Shown here: positions 33,365 to 37,323 of the stretch, in pieces
How positions within the stretch are numbered: the first letter of the stretch is position 1
Layout: each line of letters starts with the position of its first letter
DNA from: Bacillota bacterium
Lineage (GTDB): Bacteria > Sysuimicrobiota > Sysuimicrobiia > Sysuimicrobiales > Segetimicrobiaceae
Direction of reading: 5' to 3'
DNA: 37,323 nucleotides
Assembly: GCA_021324975.1 (NCBI GenBank)
Contig: JAJPIA010000108.1
Span: 1-37,323 of the forward strand
The notes under the pieces: model-generated
The model's input: only the letters and a program-made list of their open reading frames with translations
What the model was told of the DNA's origin: nothing
Databases searched by the model: none
Program-made: the position numbers and the translations under genes

Positions 33365-34432
33365 TCAGGAGTTGCGCGAACGCGACGCCGGGCGCAGGTC
33401 GACATCGTGCAACGCGATGCCGGTCTCGGATCGAAACCGTACCCCCTCCGCCTGGTACCGGGCGTGCACTCGTTTGATGAACTCGTGCTTGACTGTATCC
33501 TGGTTGCCGATGCTCTGTGCTTTGAGCACGACGGTGAAATCGATGCTCGCGTCCCCGAACGTGTGGTACCTAAGGACGGGCTCAAATCCGGGCAGGCTTC
33601 CGGGCGCTGCCGCCAACGCCTCGCGCGCAACGTCGAGCGTGATCCGCTCCACGGTCGCCAGGTCACTCTCGTAGCTGACCCCCAGCCGAACGGGCACGAC
33701 GATCTCGCGCTCCGGCTCATCGTAATTCGTAACCGTCGCAGAGGCTAGCTTGGCATTGGGGACGATGATCAGGTTGTTGAGGCCTTCGCGAAGTTTGGTA
33801 CTTCGCCAAGTGATGTCGATAACCGTTCCTTCCTCGCCCGTGGCGAGCTTCACGTAGTCGCCGGGCCGGATGTGGCGGGCGGTGATGATGTAGAGCCCGG
33901 AGAACAGATTCGAGAGCGTTTCCTGCAGGGCCAGAGCCACCGCCAACCCGCCGACCCCGAGCGCGGTCAAGATCGGTGTGATTGCGATGCCCAGCGACTG
34001 GAGGCCGATGAGCGTTCCAACTAGAAAGACGAGTAACTGCGTGAAATTCGTGATAATCGAGGGGGACAGTATTTCCGGAGCCTGCCCGTGGCGGTGCAGG
34101 TGACGAGTGTACACACCGACGAAGCTTCCCGCAAGGCGCGCCACGACGACCGTCACGGAGCCGATCGCGATAATCACCAGCAGGCGCTGCCAGAGCCGGG
34201 ACCAGTCCGGAGCGATGTGTGCACTGAGGATGGCCCCATGAAGTCCGAGCGCCGCGCCCCAAACAAACACAACGCCCCGGAGCGAATCGCGCATCAAGTC
34301 CTCGACGCTCCGTGCGCGACAAGCGACGCGCCGCGCGACCGCGGGCAGAATGACTTTCTCCCCGACCAATCCTGCAACTAGGCCGGCGGCGACGAGGGCG
34401 GCAGGGATGACCCAGATGTTCGCGGCGATCAT
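33365..34432 (-). CDS. MscS-family small-conductance mechanosensitive channel
   Basis: A 355-residue membrane protein. Several N-terminal hydrophobic helices (about residues 5-25, 55-75, 85-110, 135-165) precede the pore-lining helix, marked by ALGVGGLAVALALQETLSNL near 175-195. The soluble beta domain begins with ARHIRPGDYVKLATGEEGTV and includes VPNAKLASATVTNYD. The C-terminal alpha/beta vestibule follows. Such channels open under membrane tension to release solutes in osmotic downshock. GGGGAGAGT before ATG 34432 supports the start; the frame from 34558 would add 42 unconserved residues. It stands alone. Confidence 0.92.
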   Translation of the reverse strand: MIAANIWVIPAALVAAGLVAGLVGEKVILPAVARRVACRARSVEDLMRDSLRGVVFVWGAALGLHGAILSAHIAPDWSRLWQRLLVIIAIGSVTVVVARLAGSFVGVYTRHLHRHGQAPEILSPSIITNFTQLLVFLVGTLIGLQSLGIAITPILTALGVGGLAVALALQETLSNLFSGLYIITARHIRPGDYVKLATGEEGTVIDITWRSTKLREGLNNLIIVPNAKLASATVTNYDEPEREIVVPVRLGVSYESDLATVERITLDVAREALAAAPGSLPGFEPVLRYHTFGDASIDFTVVLKAQSIGNQDTVKHEFIKRVHARYQAEGVRFRSETGIALHDVDLRPASRSRNS

Positions 34433-34518
34433 ACTCTCCCCGGCGGCTTCCGCCTGCACCTCTAGGGTGCGGCGGACGCGGCACCGTGATCTCTCTTTGA
34501 GCTTACCCTGATTATTAA

Positions 34519-34722
34519 ACAGGTCCACCTCCGCCTGTCCCCGCGCAGGTGCAACCAAACGTTAACCTCAACATCTGCTGCGGACCGCAGACCCGGGCGC
34601 AATACTGTCAGGGCGATCGATTCGGCCATTACTGGGGCCGCGACCACCGGTATGATCAGACGTATTGGCAGAATCGGAGATATGCGCTAGGATATCGTGC
34701 CTATCCGTACCATCGCTGGTAG
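34519..34722 (+). pseudogene. Start-less fragment of a Tyr/Arg/Trp-rich secreted-type protein
   Basis: Between a TAA at 34516 and a TAG at 34720 lies an open frame of 67 codons without ATG. It opens with a proline run (GPPPPVPAQVQPNVNLN) and ends in an aromatic, basic tail (YDQTYWQNRRYALGYRAYPY). This bias resembles small exported proteins with YR-rich tails and is not what a GC-rich shadow gives. GTG 34549 could serve as start. I do not recognise the family. Confidence 0.3.
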
Positions 34723-34777
34723 CCTGCATTGCGAGTGCTGGCGTAGCGCGCCAGCTTCACCGCTTATCGAGGAGTAG

Positions 34778-34945
34778 GCGCCTCGTAGAAGGGGCGCTGC
34801 GGGTGGTGGCGCGGGCGTCGGCATCAACGTGGGCGGCATCGATGTCGGCGTCGCTGTGGGGGTTGGGGTGAACGTGAGTGGAAGCAGTGGCGGTGGCCGT
34901 GACCAGAGCAACGGCGGCGAAACGGAATGCCATAACGACAAATAG
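34778..34945 (+). pseudogene. Start-less Gly/Val-repeat fragment
   Basis: A 55-codon frame with alternating glycine: GVGINVGGIDVGVAVGVGVN, then a hydrophilic tail. Such G-x-G-x patterns occur in exported low-complexity proteins. No start codon exists in frame. The opposite strand also has an open frame here (Thr/Pro or His/Asp-rich), so the strand is uncertain. Confidence 0.2.
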
Positions 34946-35038
34946 GCGGGCGCACGGTTCCATGAAGGTCCGCCACACGGCGTCCAACTGGGATGCGGTC
35001 GTCCCCCTGAGCACGAGTGAGCGTCTCACCTGCGCAGG

Positions 35039-35078
35039 GACTGAGACTCACGCTTGTAAAAGCGTGGGAGTCTTAGTC
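35039..35078. repeat. Long hairpin, IS200/IS605-end-like
   Basis: GACT-G-AGACTC-ACGCTT (35039-35055) pairs with AAGCGT-GG-GAGTCT-T-AGTC (35060-35078) around the loop GTAA: 16 pairs plus one wobble and a two-base bulge. Stem CACGCTT/AAGCGTG next to a purine-rich GGGAG is common at the ends of IS200/IS605 elements. No tnpA or tnpB is nearby, and no T tract follows, so it is not a standard terminator. Confidence 0.45.
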
Positions 35079-35274
35079 AGCAGATGGGTGGGCATGATTC
35101 GTATCTAGGGCCACCTTCGCAACACGGCGCGGCCAAGATGGTTCGTGAGCACCAGGTCGGCGGGGGGAAGCGACGGCACTCAAAGATTCAGAGCCTAGAC
35201 CACGAGTTGCGGTCCGATCGCGACGCAGGGTATCGGACCGTCTGCTGGCCTTCCTCGCGGGCCTTGCCACTGAA

Positions 35275-36228
35275 ATGTCGGCGGTGCTCGATCTCGCCAT
35301 GTTGCTTCGCCACATCATCAGCGCCATGCATGATGCCATCGGGTTTGAGTCCAGCGCCGTGTCGCTCTTGGAGCTATGCGACGGCCAAGACGTGCTCGTC
35401 GTCAAGGCGGCCTCCGGGTTGCGGGCGAACACGGTCGGGTTGCGGTTCCCGCGGGGGCGAGGTTTGGTGTGGGAAGTCATGCAGGGCCAGACGCCCATCG
35501 TCGTGCCCGACCTTCATGCGGACCCGCGGGTGCTGCGGAAAGACGCGGGCGTCCGCTCGGGAATCTATGCGCCACTCGTGACTCGTAATCGGTCGATCGG
35601 TGTGTTGAGCGCGTACAGGGCCGCGACGGACGCGTTCACGGAAGCCGATCTCCACCTGCTGACGGTGGTGGGACGGTACATTGCCGGCGCGGTTGAGGTG
35701 AGCCAGCTGCACGACGCGCTGAGAACCGCCGCGGCCACGGACAGCCTGACCGGGATCGCCAACCGGCGTGCCTTCATGGATCGGCTCGAACAGGAAGTTG
35801 CCCGCTCGAGGCGGACGCCGCGGCCCGTCACGATCGTGTTGCTCGACCTCGACGGCTTCAAGCAGATCAACGACACTGACGGTCATCACGCGGGCGATGA
35901 CGTTCTGGTCGCGGTCGCCCGTGCCTTGACGCGCCACCGGCGAGCCAGCGACCTCGCGGCGCGCTATGGTGGTGATGAGTTCGCGCTGTTGCTTCCGGAA
36001 ACAGACCGAGATGAGGCAACCGCAGTTGTCACCCGACTTACGGAGGCCATGATCGGCGCCGGGGGATCCGCGGACGAGAGCCACGGCTTGCGGTTCTCTT
36101 GGGGCAGCGCAACGCGGCCTGCAGACGGCGCGACCGCAGACCAGCTGTTGCTCGCCGCAGACTTCCGGCTGTATCGCATGAAAGAACAGCACGGCCGACT
36201 TACTGGCGGCCGCCCATCGCAGGGGTAA
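35275..36228 (+). CDS. GAF-GGDEF diguanylate cyclase (copy 2)
   Basis: A 317-residue cyclic-di-GMP synthase with the same layout as the copy at 29736. A GAF domain (about 1-145, conserved SGIYAPLVTRNRSIGVLSAY) leads to a GGDEF domain (about 150-305). The active site YGGDEF is intact (G232 to F236), with DSLTGIANRRAF and DLDGFKQINDTDGHH. The I-site is RASD (R223 to D226). Compared with copy 1 about 15 N-terminal residues are missing from ATG 35275. The frame upstream (RLLAFLAGLATE) matches the missing helix but has no ATG, GTG or TTG before a stop, so the start may have been lost or be a CTG. No ribosome site precedes ATG 35275. Confidence 0.88.
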   Translation: MSAVLDLAMLLRHIISAMHDAIGFESSAVSLLELCDGQDVLVVKAASGLRANTVGLRFPRGRGLVWEVMQGQTPIVVPDLHADPRVLRKDAGVRSGIYAPLVTRNRSIGVLSAYRAATDAFTEADLHLLTVVGRYIAGAVEVSQLHDALRTAAATDSLTGIANRRAFMDRLEQEVARSRRTPRPVTIVLLDLDGFKQINDTDGHHAGDDVLVAVARALTRHRRASDLAARYGGDEFALLLPETDRDEATAVVTRLTEAMIGAGGSADESHGLRFSWGSATRPADGATADQLLLAADFRLYRMKEQHGRLTGGRPSQG

Positions 36229-36297
36229 GCGGTTATCGCAGCTGGAATGACGGCCTGGTTCAGCGCCGGCGTTGCGAACAAGGACAAGAGCCCGAGG

Positions 36298-36650
36298 CTA
36301 CCGCGTCGTGATCGCCTGAATGGCGGCGTCGGCGGTCGAGAAAATCGGAGGTGCCTCGTGCAGCGACATGAGCTGCGACCATGGCGCCAGAGCGTGCGTG
36401 CTGCGCGCGACCTCTCTAAATTCTCCATGAGTTTGCGGCGCTCCATAACGGCCAGGTCCATCGCCTCGATGGGGGTCAGCGCTGCACCGTGTGCTACCGT
36501 CCTCGATAGATCGTTCTGCCTGCGGACGATGCGCCATGTGAACTCTCGCCCCACCTGCGTGAGGAAAATGGTGAAGGCGCAGTCACCCCGGCACGCCGTG
36601 CTGAACGATCTTACCAATTCACCCGCGGCGATAAGAACGTTGCCGGATGA
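36298..36650 (-). pseudogene. Small unknown protein broken by a frameshift
   Basis: On the minus strand two frames join to give one protein-like sequence. The first part contains FTIFLTQVGREFTWRIVRRQ and TPIEAMDLAVMERRKLMENL. Near 36420 the frame changes and continues with FREVARSTHALAPWSQLMSL and ends in FSTADAAIQAITTR. Composition and helix periodicity are protein-like in both parts. I do not recognise the family, and the true start is unclear. It converges on the cyclase gene. Confidence 0.35.
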
Positions 36651-36880
36651 TACCGGAGGATTTGGCAGACCATCGGACCCAGCCAGTTGTTGGGCCGGTT
36701 TACGCGAGCCTGGAGGACAATCCCTTAAAGCGTGGCTTTCACTCCGCGCCCGGTGAGTACCGCCCTTGCAGTATCCCGAATGCGCCAGGCCGACGTCCGT
36801 CTTCTCGACCGAATGCTCCCCGATACCCATGCTGAAGGGTGGACGCGACACCCGAGCGGTATGATACCCTAAGTTTCGGA

Positions 36881-37144
36881 ATGGACCCAGTCGAGAGGAT
36901 GCACAAAGCTGTCGAGGTGCTCGCCACGACGCCCGGCCGGATTAAGGATCGCTTGGAGTTGACCCTTATCCAATGTGCCCCGCTTCAGCCGAACGACTTT
37001 CCCGAGAGTCTCCGTGGCGAATACGAACAGGTTTTGAAAGCGTACCAAGAACTGACGATGCGAACCGAGCGTCAGGCGATTAGCGTCGCGAAGCGACTTT
37101 TTCGCATTTATGTCAGTCTGATCAACCACGACGACAACATATAA
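36881..37144 (+). CDS. Small hypothetical protein
   Basis: An 87-residue frame with two amphipathic helices (MHKAVEVLATTPGRIKDRLE and ESLRGEYEQVLKAYQELTM). Charge pattern and codon use look real. I do not recognise a family. A GTG at 36839 would add 14 residues. It could be a small helical protein of about the size of an antitoxin or adaptor, but nothing in the sequence shows that. Confidence 0.5.
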   Translation: MDPVERMHKAVEVLATTPGRIKDRLELTLIQCAPLQPNDFPESLRGEYEQVLKAYQELTMRTERQAISVAKRLFRIYVSLINHDDNI

Positions 37145-37323
37145 AGTGATTCGAATCGTCTCATGCTCGCCGAGCCCGGGACGGAACCGCGTGATAGGAT
37201 TGTGGGCCTTCACCTATCGCGACATCGCGACCAGGGGTGCTTGGTGCGCCGCCCGCGCCCTACGACGCCTTCGAGCCGGCCCACCACGGCACAAGCAGTG
37301 AGACCACTGCCGCGGTCACATAG

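Larger units (their letters stand above)
34433..35274. other. Long intergenic region with orphan coding fragments and a hairpin
   Basis: About 840 bases without an intact gene. Two start-less plus-strand frames of protein-like composition (34519-34722 and 34778-34945) and a strong hairpin at 35039-35078 are listed separately. Together they suggest eroded genes and a former mobile element. Confidence 0.45.

Overview
This is a bacterial chromosomal window of high GC content. Several marks point to a deep-branching Gram-positive-like or Terrabacteria-type lineage such as Chloroflexota, Armatimonadota or a related candidate phylum. They are a coenzyme F420 gene set, three sulfocyanin-like blue copper proteins, a CIRCE-controlled groL, a DUF881 protein and a bifunctional-nuclease protein. 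No 16S gene or other phylogenetic marker is present, so this placement is inference.

Layout. 1-200: broken 3' part of an ftsH-like gene. 781-5518: 2-oxoglutarate dehydrogenase E1 and E2 and a small cupin. 5525-8200: a decayed stretch with an SSS symporter remnant, a Crp/Fnr regulator lacking its sensor core, an HTH protein and a ruined FAD disulfide reductase whose first redox cysteine codon is TGA. 8244-10108: a sulfocyanin-like protein beside a Tat-exported sulfite-oxidase-family molybdoenzyme. 10704-11177: AhpD-like protein. 12109-15799: hexonate/gluconate uptake and phosphorylation, DUF488, and a transaldolase with its middle deleted. 15882-19827: two further sulfocyanin-like proteins, one fused to a beta-propeller fragment, flanking an FAD reductase and a RibD-like pseudogene. 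19955-21644: groL with CIRCE. 21787-24819: DUF881 protein, an alpha/alpha-barrel glycosidase and a TlpA-like thioredoxin. 24930-26267: a TetR-ECF sigma operon with a near-consensus promoter and a strong terminator. 26342-29645: nitroreductase, cofD and cofC (F420), converging on a DUF4392 gene. 29736-32125: GAF-GGDEF cyclase, bifunctional nuclease, STAS protein. 32207-32316: a closed, nested RNA fold upstream of the STAS gene. 32509-32793: divergent tRNA-Lys and tRNA-Leu. 33198-37144: IS-end-like repeats, an MscS channel, a second GAF-GGDEF cyclase, orphan coding fragments and one small hypothetical gene.

How the parts work together. The three copper proteins, the molybdoenzyme and the thioredoxin suggest investment in electron transfer outside the cytoplasmic membrane, perhaps sulfite oxidation passing electrons to blue copper proteins. 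The gluconate module should deliver 6-phosphogluconate to central metabolism. The F420 trio makes the core of the deazaflavin cofactor. Two diguanylate cyclases and a STAS protein are signalling parts. Intact genes alternate with at least six damaged ones (ftsH, symporter, disulfide reductase, transaldolase, ribD-like, and a small unknown gene near 36.5 kb). This is either real local genome decay or, for lesions in G runs, sequencing error.
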